Assembly: GCF_016461785.1 (NCBI RefSeq) | Contig: NZ_JAEMUH010000022.1 | Span: 1 to 45,160, forward strand | Reading direction: 5' to 3' | From: Marinomonas ostreistagni | GTDB lineage: Bacteria; Pseudomonadota; Gammaproteobacteria; Pseudomonadales; Marinomonadaceae | DNA length: 45,160 nt | Part shown: one piece after another, positions 1 to 9,243 of the stretch | Numbering within the stretch: the stretch's first letter is position 1 | Layout: each line of letters begins with the position of its first letter | Made by a program: the position numbers and the translations under genes | Notes under the pieces: generated by a model | Databases searched by the model: none | The model's input: the letters and a program-made list of their open reading frames with translations, nothing else | What the model was told of the DNA's origin: nothing

Positions 1-10
1 CTAATTAAGA

Positions 11-42
11 AGCCCTGATAGCTCAGCTGTCAGGGCTTTTTT
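11..42 (+). terminator. Intrinsic terminator of a gene left of the window
   Basis: The arms at 11-22 and 26-37 pair over 12 bases with one G-T pair and a three-base loop, and a run of T follows at 37-42 on the plus strand. The T run is only on this side, so it should end a plus-strand transcript whose gene lies outside the window. Confidence 0.75.
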
Positions 43-94
43 ACGTCTGGCGAAAATGAAACCAACTCAGTGATGGCTATCATCTTCATCAAAG

Positions 95-156
95 GGGTCA
101 GATCCCTCAACTGGTGATAGTGCTTGGAGACTGATGTGCATACAGGGATCTGCCCT
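95..156. repeat. REP-like inverted repeat pair
   Basis: CAGATCCCT at 99-107 is the exact reverse complement of AGGGATCTG at 144-152. Each arm also sits inside its own small GGG/CCC dyad (94-106 and 145-155). Two small dyads facing each other in an intergenic space resemble a BIME-type pair of REP units. No other copy was noticed in the window, so repeat status is not proven. Confidence 0.35.
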
Positions 157-197
157 CTGAGGTTTAAGACAGATGAACTTGTCTTACTTAAACTGTA

Positions 198-1004
198 CTA
201 GTTACTTAGCAAATTCAATGCACGTCCTGCATCAGCATTTGCTTGAGCTTGGACTGCAATGGAAGAGCGCTCTAAAATGTCGTTAATAACCTGAGTACTG
301 ACGGTGCCAGCATAATCCGCATCTTCTATACGCGATCGTGCAGCTGATTCATTCACCTGACTTTCCAGCAAAGCATCTATACGACTGCTGAAGGCATTTT
401 GAGCACTTCCATAGTCTGATGATAGTGAGTGTATACTCTCGATACTACTGTCAATGGCATTTAGAGTTGCTTCTAAAGAACTTTGGTTTGTAATGTCGAT
501 AGAATATAAGCCATTTGAAGATAACGATGAGCTGAGGTCACTTGTTGATACACTCAGAGTGTTACCTGCATCTGAACCGACTTGGAAGTCTAAAGTTCCA
601 TCGTTGGAGAGCAGCTCTTGCCCAGCAAAAGTTGTAGCGCCGATAGTACCTTGTATGTTTTCAATTAGCGCATTTGCCTGCTGCTGTAGAGCTTGTCTAT
701 CGGAATCTGAATAAATGCCATTGCCTGCTTGAACCGCTAGTTCACGCAAAGAAGATAAGTCATTGGTTATTGATGCAAGCCCACCTTGAGCAATTTGTGT
801 TACTGAAATACCTGACATGCTGTTTGCAATTGCTTGGCCATTACCATCTATTTGGCTGGATAAACGATTAGCAATTTGTAATCCCGCAGCATCATCTGCC
901 GCACTATTAATTCGTTTACCACTAGCAAGACTTTCTTGTAATGAGCTAACTGATTGAGTGGCCGAGTTGTTCACATAGTTAGCGCCAATGCCATTAATGT
1001 TCAT
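198..1004 (-). CDS. fliC: Flagellin
   Basis: Flagellar filament subunit, exported by the flagellar type III apparatus and polymerised outside the cell. The N-terminal D0/D1 signature is clear (SGKRINSAADDAAGLQIANR, then the ISVTQIAQGGL and LRELAVQAGNG blocks), and so is the C-terminal helix (SRIEDADYAGTVSTQVIND, then QANADAGRALNLL). At about 268 residues it is a short flagellin: the variable D2/D3 part is reduced to a linker of roughly 80 residues. The reading frame extends upstream to 1031, but the ATG at 1004 fits the family N-terminus (MNINGIGANYV) and follows an AAAGG ribosome site. A TATACT hexamer at 1049-1054 on the minus strand could be a -10 element; no clear sigma-28 promoter was found. 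No other flagellar gene is in the window. Confidence 0.93.
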   Translation of the reverse strand: MNINGIGANYVNNSATQSVSSLQESLASGKRINSAADDAAGLQIANRLSSQIDGNGQAIANSMSGISVTQIAQGGLASITNDLSSLRELAVQAGNGIYSDSDRQALQQQANALIENIQGTIGATTFAGQELLSNDGTLDFQVGSDAGNTLSVSTSDLSSSLSSNGLYSIDITNQSSLEATLNAIDSSIESIHSLSSDYGSAQNAFSSRIDALLESQVNESAARSRIEDADYAGTVSTQVINDILERSSIAVQAQANADAGRALNLLSN

Positions 1005-1107
1005 ACGATTACCTTTGCCTCTAAAGGACAACGTCTAGATTATTAATAAGTATAGACCGATTCATAGCAGAACAAAAATTAGACAATTATGCTTTACGTC
1101 TCTCTTA

Positions 1108-2031
1108 TTAATTTATTTGATTTAGCTCTAGTGACGTTGCTGCAAAGGATTCATAGCAATTCCAAGGATCTTTTATTAACGCTTTTTTGAGTGCCATAGG
1201 GGCTGCAAATGAGCTACCTTTAATAGGTGGCCATAATACTTCGGGTAAGTCATTAATAGACTGACTCGTTAAAGAGCTTAAAGGGATATCAGAACAGCCA
1301 TCACCATCAAGATCATATCCCAATGAATTACCGAGTTGGTCATCAATACGCTTAAGTGAGTAAGCAGCTTGTTCGTAAGTATCCACAAAGACATTGTCTG
1401 CAATAAAATAGCTTAGCTCGGGTTCTATCGCCCCAACCGTGGTCACTCCTTTTGCAAGTGAAAGAGTGTTGATGGTACGAGGTCCGCTGTTCCCTGAAAT
1501 AGTAAAAACTTGGGCACCTTTCAGAACAAGTTCTTCCATTGCTCGAATAACATTATAAGTGTCTTTCCAAGCTGGAAACTCTTCACCCCAAACTCGAATG
1601 GCTTCTATGTATTGTTCTCTATGCTCTAGTTTGAGGGGGTCTTCAAATGCACTGGCTAAAGTGGATGATTCCCAAGACAAAACCAATGAATCGATTGGTG
1701 CAAAGGCGAATCGGTCATTAATGCTAGTTATAGCTTGGAAGATCTCGCGCATGGGGGTGTCTTGGCCTGTCAGAGGATAGCGTAAGAACACAATATTCGG
1801 GTCGTTGGCAATTAATTGAACGATGTCTCCATGATAAAGTGTCTCTTTACGATAGTCTTTATCGATATCGACCAGTCCATAAAGAGTGGTGTGTAGAATT
1901 TTATCCTCATCTGACTGAAATGACTCCATTGGTGGATAAAACCTATCTATGATGGCCACATGATAAAGCTGGTTTTCAGCATTTACAGAAAAGGGTAGTG
2001 CTGAAAGTAATAAACAGAGTAAATATCTCAT
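1108..2031 (-). CDS. Small secreted subtilisin-like (S8 family) protein
   Basis: Probable exported serine peptidase or a relative. Residues 1-18 form a signal peptide (cleavage expected after SVNA). The family landmarks occur in the right order: Asp29 in VAIIDRF, His67 in YHGDIVQLI, a strand with LVLSW near 117-120 (compare the subtilase SW motif), the oxyanion-hole Asn181 in SGNSGP, and Ser274 in GSSFAAP. A DLDGDG segment at 240-245 looks like a calcium loop. The 307-residue length is minimal for the family, the regions around Asp and His are diverged, and no prodomain is evident. The start is supported by AGAGGCG just upstream. It lies 103 bases upstream of the flagellin start, on the same strand. 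Peptidase activity is an inference from the motifs. Confidence 0.72.
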   Translation of the reverse strand: MRYLLCLLLSALPFSVNAENQLYHVAIIDRFYPPMESFQSDEDKILHTTLYGLVDIDKDYRKETLYHGDIVQLIANDPNIVFLRYPLTGQDTPMREIFQAITSINDRFAFAPIDSLVLSWESSTLASAFEDPLKLEHREQYIEAIRVWGEEFPAWKDTYNVIRAMEELVLKGAQVFTISGNSGPRTINTLSLAKGVTTVGAIEPELSYFIADNVFVDTYEQAAYSLKRIDDQLGNSLGYDLDGDGCSDIPLSSLTSQSINDLPEVLWPPIKGSSFAAPMALKKALIKDPWNCYESFAATSLELNQIN

Positions 2032-2217
2032 AATCGCCTCTTTATCTGCTTCACAATATCTGGCGAGTTGATGGGCTTATTCGGCGCTTTTTAAATTCAA
2101 ATTGCTCAAAAACTCTGGAAGAATTGAATGTCAGTCCTTTTAGGTTTGTTGATAATTTTGAGCTTCGCCAATATCTCTGTGTGAATTTTTTATGACTAAC
2201 TTATGAACTTTGAGTGA

Positions 2218-3222
2218 ATGATGTTTGTGCTAGCCCCAGAATTATTTATCAAACGTGTAATGAAAGCGGATCGGGTTCAGTGCCTTGAACAAGTCCAATC
2301 TCTTTGGAGTGGGTATGGTCATATATCCCGTTATCATGTTGAGCATCAAGGGAATCGCTCGAGTGTTATCTTAAAAGCAATCGATTGGAAGACTAATGCC
2401 AAGCACCCTCGTGGCTGGCAATCCGACCTAGCACATCAACGTAAGGTAACTTCCTATCAGGTCGAGTTGGATTGGTACAAGAACTGGTCAAGAGACACCC
2501 AACATTCGATTAGGATTCCAAACTTTTTATCTAGTTTGAAACAAGAGTCTGCCGCTTATTTGTTGTTAGAAGACCTTGATGCTAGTGGCTTTCATGTGCG
2601 TTGTGCATCTCTTGAATCTCATCAAGCCAGTACCGTATTACATTGGTTAGCTAGTCTTCATGCCCATTACTTAGTGATCACCCCCAATGTAGGTTGGCCT
2701 AAAGGGCTTTGGCCCGAAGGCACCTATTGGCATTTAGCAACGCGTCCAGATGAGTGGCAAGCCATGGCAGAGGGCCAGTTGAAAGTGAGTGCACAGCGGC
2801 TCGATGACGCTATTAGGACCTGCCCTTATCAAACGTTGGTGCATGGCGATGCGAAGGTGGCGAACTTTTGTTTTAGTGCGGACTTATCCGATGTTGCGGC
2901 GGTAGACTTCCAGTACATTGGCCGCGGTATTGGCGTACAAGACGTAGCGTATTTCTTAGGCAGTTGCTTAAGCGAAGCACAGCTCGAAGCAGATATCGAT
3001 TATTTGCTAGATATCTATTTTAGTGAACTGGCCCGTTGCATTATTGCTCGAGGAGAGTCTCCAGACTTGGCTGAATCCGTGACACAAGCATGGTATCGAC
3101 TGTTCCCTGTCGCATGGGCAGACTTCCACCGCTTTATTATGGGTTGGTGTCCCACTCACCACAAAAATACCAACTTTAGCCAGCGCATAACACAAATAGG
3201 CTTAGACCAAGTAAGCCTTTAA
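2218..3222 (+). CDS. Phosphotransferase of the choline/ecdysteroid kinase-like (APH fold) family
   Basis: Cytoplasmic small-molecule kinase of unknown substrate. The catalytic loop is HGDAKVAN (His209, Asp211, Asn216), and the metal-binding Asp230 lies in AAVDFQYIGRG, followed by GVQDVAYFLGSC. This DFQ pattern is typical of the CHK/EcKinase branch rather than aminoglycoside resistance enzymes. The N-lobe has YLLLEDLDASG at 114-124 (the hinge). Length is 334 residues, about usual. Two ATGs lie side by side (2218 and 2221) with a weak GAGTGA in front, so the exact start is uncertain by one codon. Its stop overlaps the hrpB stop on the other strand by four bases. The natural substrate cannot be told from sequence. 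Confidence 0.8.
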   Translation: MMFVLAPELFIKRVMKADRVQCLEQVQSLWSGYGHISRYHVEHQGNRSSVILKAIDWKTNAKHPRGWQSDLAHQRKVTSYQVELDWYKNWSRDTQHSIRIPNFLSSLKQESAAYLLLEDLDASGFHVRCASLESHQASTVLHWLASLHAHYLVITPNVGWPKGLWPEGTYWHLATRPDEWQAMAEGQLKVSAQRLDDAIRTCPYQTLVHGDAKVANFCFSADLSDVAAVDFQYIGRGIGVQDVAYFLGSCLSEAQLEADIDYLLDIYFSELARCIIARGESPDLAESVTQAWYRLFPVAWADFHRFIMGWCPTHHKNTNFSQRITQIGLDQVSL

Positions 3223-5681
3223 CTATTTCGAAGTGCACGGTTAGTTTTTGCTGTGGCTTCCGCGGTTAATGGGTTTTCTGGCCAAGGATGCTTAGGGTAT
3301 CTACCTCGCATTTCTTTGCGTACGTCTGGGTAAGCTTCTTTCCAAAAAAATGCTAAGTCCATGGTGACGGCTAAAGGCCGTTGTGCAGGCGATAGCAGTT
3401 CAATTTTTACCGTCTGCCCTGCGATCATAGGGCTTTGCGTTTCGCCAAACATCTCTTGTAGTTTAACGCGAATGACAGGCTGCTCGCCTTGGTAATCCAC
3501 TTTGATATTTGAGCCGGATGCCACTGGGATTCGAATCGGTAATGTCTGTAAGCTTTGTTGTTGTGGCCAATCCAGTAATGCCATTAAAGGGTCTAGCAGA
3601 GAAAGCTTCTCTAACTGCTGAATGCGCTTCACACCCGTTAAAAAAGGCCCTAGCCAATCTTCTAAACGTTCTAACAAACACTCGTCCGACGCATCTGGGA
3701 TTGATGGATCAAGGTGTCGATGGGCAAATTGAATACGAGCACGAAGGGCTAGGCTGTCCTCATCCCAATTTAGCACGTGTAAGCCTTGTTGGCGGATATA
3801 GTGACAAGTCGCCATGGTTACGGCGCTGTCTGGTAAATGATTAAGGCGTTCCTGCTTGAGCTTTAGCTTGCCCAGCCAAGTCTCTGCTGCACCAACCAAA
3901 CCACCACTGGCTTTATCCCATTCACAGCGTTCAATAATTTCAATTTGATCGGCCAGAGCTTGTTCTAATTCGTTTAACGAAATAGGGCAGGTTAGATAGA
4001 GCCAATCCGCATCCCGTTCTGCATGACCGCCGAGCTCCAAAGCGATTAGAAAATCGCTATTAGCATTTGAATCATGATTAGCAAGCAGAGCTTGTCGGCC
4101 ATTGCTCAACTTAAATAAGGTTTCGCCTCCCTGTTGGCGTTGACGCATCGCGATACGATCGGGAAAGGCGGTGGCCAAGCAGGCGGCTAAAGAGAATGAT
4201 CTATCGGACTTATTGTTAGGTAGGTGTCGTTGCAGAGCATTGATCGAGCGTTGCCAAGCTTTGCCTTTGGTCGCATAGTTAATGGTGCTGTGTAGGTTGG
4301 AGTCTTGGTGTTGTTTCGATACACCTTCGTAAAGTACAGCGGCAGCTTCTAAGGCTGATTGTGCTTCCCCACGTCGGCTCGCTTCGAGCAGCAAGCGCGC
4401 TAAACGCGGTGGTAAAGGCATATTTGCCAGCGCTTCACCATCTGCTGTCAGCGTGAGGTTGTTACCAGCTTCCAACAAGCCTAACAGTGTTAACAAGCTT
4501 TTTGCCTGTTGCCAATGGGCTAATGGCGGCAAGCTGATCCAATCTAACTCTTCACGTTCTTGTACACCCCAGCGGGCCACATCCATCACTAAATGACTGA
4601 GATCTTCTAGCTCGATCTGTGGTGCGTTATGAGCTGCTAGGCGATGCTGTTGCTCTTCAGACCACCAACGGTAACAGACGCCTGCTTGCAAACGTCCCGC
4701 ACGCCCCGCCCGTTGAATGGTTTCAGCTTGGGAAGCACGACGAGTATGCAAACGTGTGGTGGCGGTTTTGGCATCAAAACGGGCTTCGCGGGAGAGGCCG
4801 GAATCAATCACAACGCGAATACCTTCGATGGTTAAACTGGTCTGGGCGATACTGGTTGCTAGCACCACTTTTCTGTGGCCCGCTGGAGCAGGAGCAATGA
4901 CTTTTTCCTGCTCTGACATGCTCATATCGCCATAGAGAGACAACAGTTCGGTGTTATCGGGCAGTTGATGGTCTAACTGGTTTTGTACTGTGCGGATTTC
5001 ACGCTGGCCAGGCAAAAACACAAGAATCGATCCGTCTTCTTCGCGCAACGCTTGTTGAACCTGTTTGGCAATTTGCAAAGATACGTCTTGCTGTTTCAGC
5101 GATAGGTTGGCGTAACGCATGGTGATCGGAAATTGTCGCCCTTCACAAATGATAGGCTCACAATGCAGTAGTTCCGTTAAGCGTTGGCTATCCAGGGTTG
5201 CGGACATAACTAAGAGTTTAAGGGGGTCTTCTTCACGAAACAGTTCCCTTGCTTGTAAGCTCAAAGCAAAGGCGAGATCTGAGTGTAAGTTGCGCTCATG
5301 GAATTCATCAAAAATGATTAATGCGACGTCATCTAAACTCGGATCATCTTGTAACATACGGGTGAGAATTCCCTCCGTCACGACTAATATTTGAGTTCTA
5401 GCACTTTGTTTGCCTTCTTGGCGGATCTGGTAACCAACACGTTGACCTAAGGGCTCACCAAGTTGATCTGCTAGGCGCTTAGCAGCAGATTTAGCCGCCA
5501 GACGACGAGGTTCGAGCATAACGATTTTTCGCTGTCCAAGCCAATCTGCATCGAGAAAAGCAAGCGGTACAGCCGTAGTTTTACCCGCTCCAGGAGCCGC
5601 TTCTAAAATAGCTTCATGATGCTGATTAAGCTGTGATTGCAGCGTAGGGATGATAGAAATAATGGGCAAAGCAGTCGTCAT
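3219..5681 (-). CDS. hrpB: ATP-dependent RNA helicase HrpB
   Basis: DEAH-type helicase of the HrpA/HrpB group. Walker A is APGAGKTT (around 29-36), motif II is DEFH at 125-128, motif III is SAT at 160-162, and motif VI is QRAGRAGR. After the two RecA domains come the HA2-like region and the HrpB-specific C-terminal domain, ending in the conserved stretch with MRGRYPKHPWPENPL. Its 820 residues match the family. The start is backed by AAGGGG upstream. In E. coli the HrpB role is poorly defined, unlike HrpA, so the cellular substrate is not stated. It converges with the kinase-like gene at 2218-3222, sharing four bases at the stops. Confidence 0.95.
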   Translation of the reverse strand: MTTALPIISIIPTLQSQLNQHHEAILEAAPGAGKTTAVPLAFLDADWLGQRKIVMLEPRRLAAKSAAKRLADQLGEPLGQRVGYQIRQEGKQSARTQILVVTEGILTRMLQDDPSLDDVALIIFDEFHERNLHSDLAFALSLQARELFREEDPLKLLVMSATLDSQRLTELLHCEPIICEGRQFPITMRYANLSLKQQDVSLQIAKQVQQALREEDGSILVFLPGQREIRTVQNQLDHQLPDNTELLSLYGDMSMSEQEKVIAPAPAGHRKVVLATSIAQTSLTIEGIRVVIDSGLSREARFDAKTATTRLHTRRASQAETIQRAGRAGRLQAGVCYRWWSEEQQHRLAAHNAPQIELEDLSHLVMDVARWGVQEREELDWISLPPLAHWQQAKSLLTLLGLLEAGNNLTLTADGEALANMPLPPRLARLLLEASRRGEAQSALEAAAVLYEGVSKQHQDSNLHSTINYATKGKAWQRSINALQRHLPNNKSDRSFSLAACLATAFPDRIAMRQRQQGGETLFKLSNGRQALLANHDSNANSDFLIALELGGHAERDADWLYLTCPISLNELEQALADQIEIIERCEWDKASGGLVGAAETWLGKLKLKQERLNHLPDSAVTMATCHYIRQQGLHVLNWDEDSLALRARIQFAHRHLDPSIPDASDECLLERLEDWLGPFLTGVKRIQQLEKLSLLDPLMALLDWPQQQSLQTLPIRIPVASGSNIKVDYQGEQPVIRVKLQEMFGETQSPMIAGQTVKIELLSPAQRPLAVTMDLAFFWKEAYPDVRKEMRGRYPKHPWPENPLTAEATAKTNRALRNS

Positions 5682-5853
5682 ATGAACCCCTTTTAACGAT
5701 GCCCTATAATAGCGATATTTGTGTCAACTTTCAGGATAGAGAAACGAAGTGCTAATTGAGTGGTTAATAGTGTGTTAACAAAGGCATGATAATGATCTTT
5801 TAGCGCATACCGCTTCCGCTAAATTAATAAAAAATATAAGGATAGAGAACGGC

Positions 5854-6591
5854 ATGAACGAACTTGGTAAGAAAACCCTGTTAATCGTTGATGATGAACC
5901 AGATATTCGACACTTGCTGTGTGATGCGTTGGCCCAAAAAGGCTATCAAGTATTGGATGCGCAGAATGGCGAACATATGTGGCGCAGCTTGGAAAAGCAG
6001 CCTGTTGATTTAGTGTTAATGGACTTATATCTACAGGAGGAAGACGGGTTACAGTTGGCTCGGGAAGTGCGAGACCGCTTTCATGATATGCCGATTATGA
6101 TGCTCACAGGCAAAGGGGATGAAACCGATAGGATCCTCGGGTTGGAGACAGCCGCAGATGATTATATGATGAAGCCGTTCAATTTACGGGAACTGACAGC
6201 CCGCATCCACGCACTGTTAAGACGCAGTGTCCGACAAATTGCCACGCAACCAATCAATGCGGATCATGACTGCCTCTACTTCGGTAAATGGACACTGGAC
6301 CTGACATCGCGGCAACTGCGTGACCCCCAAGGAAAAGAGGTGATTCTTACCCTTGGCGAGTTCTCACTACTCGAAACACTCGCCACGCGCCCGGACCGTG
6401 TCCTAACACGAGAACAAATTATTGATTTAAGTCGCGGACTTGAAACCGAAGTATTTGACCGGACTGTCGATGTCTTAATTCTGCGTCTTCGCAGGAAATT
6501 AGAAGCCAATCCCAAAACGCCAGAATTCATTAAAACCCAGCGCGGCTTAGGCTATCTATTCCAGGGTCCAGTGGCTAAGAGTGTGAGCTAA
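5854..6591 (+). CDS. OmpR-family response regulator
   Basis: Two-component transcription regulator. The receiver domain (about 8-120) has the acidic pair in IVDDEPD, phospho-acceptor Asp57 in VLMDLYL, Thr85 and Lys107 (MMKPFN). A winged-helix output domain follows (about 140-240), with the recognition region DRTVDVLILRLRRKLE and the wing RGLGYLF. AAGGA lies upstream. It shares one base with the next gene (the stop TAA overlaps ATG), so it is translated together with the hybrid kinase. Given the adjacent sugar transporter it probably controls that operon; an inverted repeat at 9177-9200 is a possible target. That link is an inference from gene order. Confidence 0.9.
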   Translation: MNELGKKTLLIVDDEPDIRHLLCDALAQKGYQVLDAQNGEHMWRSLEKQPVDLVLMDLYLQEEDGLQLAREVRDRFHDMPIMMLTGKGDETDRILGLETAADDYMMKPFNLRELTARIHALLRRSVRQIATQPINADHDCLYFGKWTLDLTSRQLRDPQGKEVILTLGEFSLLETLATRPDRVLTREQIIDLSRGLETEVFDRTVDVLILRLRRKLEANPKTPEFIKTQRGLGYLFQGPVAKSVS

Positions 6592-9101
6592 TGCGACAAG
6601 TTAGCATCCGACAAAAAGCCTCGATCATCATCTTTGCCATCAGTGTGGTGGCCTTTTGTATGGTGTTAATCGGCTGGCAGTCGATGCGAGTAAGTGAGTC
6701 ATCACTGTCTGACTTTGAAGCACAAACGCTACCGGAAATCAGTACCGCCTTGACGCTCGCCGAAAGTGTGGCGCAACTGGCCGCGGCCGCGCCCTATACA
6801 GCTGGTTCAGCCCGCCCCTTTCAACTGCAAACAGAGTCCGAGCGTTTAACACGGCGAATCACCGACTTGCGTAGTGTGGCGGATAGCTTAAATGACACCG
6901 AATTCCGTGCGCAGATAGAAACGCGCTTGGGGAGCTTCGATGCCACCCTAGCAGAGCTTGTCGACCTGGTACACGAAGAGTTGTATATCCGAGAAGACAG
7001 CTTGGCTCAGCAGTTTGCGATTCGCCAGCTCATCACTACAGAAGACTCCCTAGCAACGGTTCATCAAAAACAGGCTTTGGTATGGTTGCTTAGCTTGATT
7101 GAGCAGCCTGGAGAGGCAGCGCAACAACTGACTTATGATCTGAATCTATTAAATGCTGAACCTGAAACGAAAGAAATTGCGACAGAATTACTGAAGGCGC
7201 AGCAACGACTGAATGACATTCAAGCGCGGAAAGTCTATTTGCTGATTTCATTGCGTGCGAAGTCTGAGCAGTTAAGCGCGCAAGTCAGTGATTTTGTCGG
7301 CATGCTGCAGAAACAAGTGTCTCGTCAACGTATTGAAGTCAGCAACGTTGTAGCGAAAGGGCAGCGTTGGTTGGCAGGGATTTCGCTATTTCTTGTCTTA
7401 GGTCTAGGGTATCTATACGTTTCCAGCCGCCGTATGACAAAGGACTTGGAAGCCGTGACCCATGACATGAAAGAACTGTCCCTTGGGCAAGTGGACTCGC
7501 GTCGCCCTCAGGTACGTCGCAATGATGAAATTGGTACCTTAGCCAATGCTTTTGAAGTATTTCGTCGGGATGCTATTCGTCGTATCGAAGTGTCTGCTGA
7601 GCTGTCAGAGCAAAAGCGCTTACTGGAAACGATTTTCGATAATATGAACGACGGCTTAAGTGTATTTTCAGAGCAGGGACAGCTAATTGCTTGGAATAAA
7701 GGTTATGAGAGCTTGTTCGATATTCCGCCAGACCAATTGTATCGAGGTATGTCGCTTGCTGAAGTGCAAGTGTTGATTACACAAAGCTCCCATAAAAACC
7801 TCAATATGGAAAATCAGCTAGTGCGCATGGATGAGATCAATGCGTCCCGTCATCACAGTAGCCAAAGTTTTGAGCGGCATTTTGACTCAGGAAAGATAGT
7901 CGAGTTTAGGTCAAAGCCTATGCCTGAAGGAGGCTTTGTAACCCTTTATACGGATCTTACTGAGCGTAAAAGTGTCGAGAGCCAATTGCGTCAGGCTCAG
8001 AAAATGGAGGTGCTTGGGCAGCTAACGGGTGGTGTGGCCCATGACTTTAATAATCTACTGGCAGCCATCATGGGGAATTTACAAATGCTGTCGGATTCTG
8101 AACCCAAAACACTGGATCAAAGTCGTTATATTGAGCGATCTTTAGCGGTGGCTGAAAAGAGCAGTAACTTAGTGCACCGTTTATTAGCGTTCAGTCGTAG
8201 ACAGCAGCTGTTCCCAGAACCGACGCATATTGATGATTTGATCGAGGGCATGTTGGACTTAGTTGAGTACAGTGTGGGCAATCATATTACGGTAGAAGTT
8301 GACCTGAACTGTCCCGAAGAACATTGTCTGATTGACCCTTCGCAATTGGAGAATGCCCTCTTAAATCTTTCCTTAAACAGCGCCGCTGCCATGGCCCGAG
8401 GAGGCTATCTACGGTTCTCTACTAAATTGACTCAACTGCCGGACTCAGATATCCCCGCGGTGCGTATTAAAGTAGAAGACACTGGAAAGGGAATATCCGA
8501 AGCTGTATTGGGACGCATTTTTGAGCCGTTCTTTACCACCAAACCTGTTGGTAAAGGCAGTGGTTTGGGGCTCAGTATGATCTATGGTTTCGTGAAGCAA
8601 AGCGGTGGTGAGATCATAGTGACTTCTGAAGAAGGTGCTTGGACGAAAGTCTGTTTGTTCTTGCCTTTAATGGCGCAAGAGCGAGCCTTTAATAAACGAA
8701 CGACTGTTGAAAGTTTACCGACCTTAGTTGTGTCCGAAGAGCCACTTATTTGGCTGGTAGAAGACGACCCTGAGGTATGCCATGTGATGCGCGAGCAGTT
8801 ACAACAGCTTGGTTGTAGTGTGCAAACCTTTGAATGCGCGGAAGCAGTATTACAAGCCTTGCAAGGGGCGTTTCATCCTGATGTAGTGATGTCGGATGTG
8901 AACCTTGCTGGCGACCTGCACGGTGTGGCGCTGGCTCACAGTTTGAAACGAATGTCGTCATGGCAAGGACAGGTGCTATTAATGTCGGGTTTGCCTGTTC
9001 ATGAATTAACAGAAAAATACGGATTAACTAAAGAAGATTTAATTCTCTCAAAACCCTTTACTATCAATGAATTAAGTAAGGTTTATTGTTTTAAGAATTG
9101 A
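6591..9101 (+). CDS. Hybrid sensor histidine kinase with periplasmic helical domain, HAMP, PAS and receiver
   Basis: Membrane sensor partner of the preceding regulator. TM1 is at about 11-29; a 230-residue periplasmic region rich in helix-forming heptads follows (about 31-258); TM2 is at 260-277; HAMP at about 279-335; PAS at about 343-455 (NMNDGLSVFSEQGQLIAWN); then HisKA with His484 in GGVAHDFNNLLA, and HATPase with N-box NALLNLSLNSAA, DTGKGI (630-635) and GKGSGLGLS. The C-terminal receiver is complete (EDD at 724-726, Asp769, Ser/Lys at LLMSG and LSKPF). No HPt domain is present here or nearby. The layout recalls TorS-like sensors that read a periplasmic binding protein; an orphan binding protein lies at 12282-13286. 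The ligand is unknown. Confidence 0.9.
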   Translation: MRQVSIRQKASIIIFAISVVAFCMVLIGWQSMRVSESSLSDFEAQTLPEISTALTLAESVAQLAAAAPYTAGSARPFQLQTESERLTRRITDLRSVADSLNDTEFRAQIETRLGSFDATLAELVDLVHEELYIREDSLAQQFAIRQLITTEDSLATVHQKQALVWLLSLIEQPGEAAQQLTYDLNLLNAEPETKEIATELLKAQQRLNDIQARKVYLLISLRAKSEQLSAQVSDFVGMLQKQVSRQRIEVSNVVAKGQRWLAGISLFLVLGLGYLYVSSRRMTKDLEAVTHDMKELSLGQVDSRRPQVRRNDEIGTLANAFEVFRRDAIRRIEVSAELSEQKRLLETIFDNMNDGLSVFSEQGQLIAWNKGYESLFDIPPDQLYRGMSLAEVQVLITQSSHKNLNMENQLVRMDEINASRHHSSQSFERHFDSGKIVEFRSKPMPEGGFVTLYTDLTERKSVESQLRQAQKMEVLGQLTGGVAHDFNNLLAAIMGNLQMLSDSEPKTLDQSRYIERSLAVAEKSSNLVHRLLAFSRRQQLFPEPTHIDDLIEGMLDLVEYSVGNHITVEVDLNCPEEHCLIDPSQLENALLNLSLNSAAAMARGGYLRFSTKLTQLPDSDIPAVRIKVEDTGKGISEAVLGRIFEPFFTTKPVGKGSGLGLSMIYGFVKQSGGEIIVTSEEGAWTKVCLFLPLMAQERAFNKRTTVESLPTLVVSEEPLIWLVEDDPEVCHVMREQLQQLGCSVQTFECAEAVLQALQGAFHPDVVMSDVNLAGDLHGVALAHSLKRMSSWQGQVLLMSGLPVHELTEKYGLTKEDLILSKPFTINELSKVYCFKN

Positions 9102-9176
9102 ACTATTACAAATATTACAGCTCTGATGGGCTGGTTGAAATTTTTCGTTAGCTTTTGTCGACCATATTGTTTTTTA

Positions 9177-9200
9177 GAAACAGCGGTGACTGTCTGTTTC
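9177..9200. promoter_or_regulatory. Inverted repeat upstream of the sugar ABC operon
   Basis: GAAACAG at 9177-9183 and CTGTTTC at 9194-9200 are perfect reverse complements ten bases apart, in the 142-base gap between the kinase and the binding-protein gene. CAGCGG also occurs twice in the same orientation (9181-9186 and 9200-9205), the tandem layout often used by OmpR-type regulators. It may be the regulator's site; binding is unproven. Confidence 0.35.
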
Positions 9201-9243
9201 AGCGGCCTTTGCCGAGAATAAAAACAATATTGGAGTCGTTCTC

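Noticed and set aside
454..871. Two plus-strand reading frames of 65-86 codons inside the flagellin gene
   Set aside because: They are antisense to a clear flagellin, have no ribosome site or recognisable domain, and arise from codon structure on the other strand.
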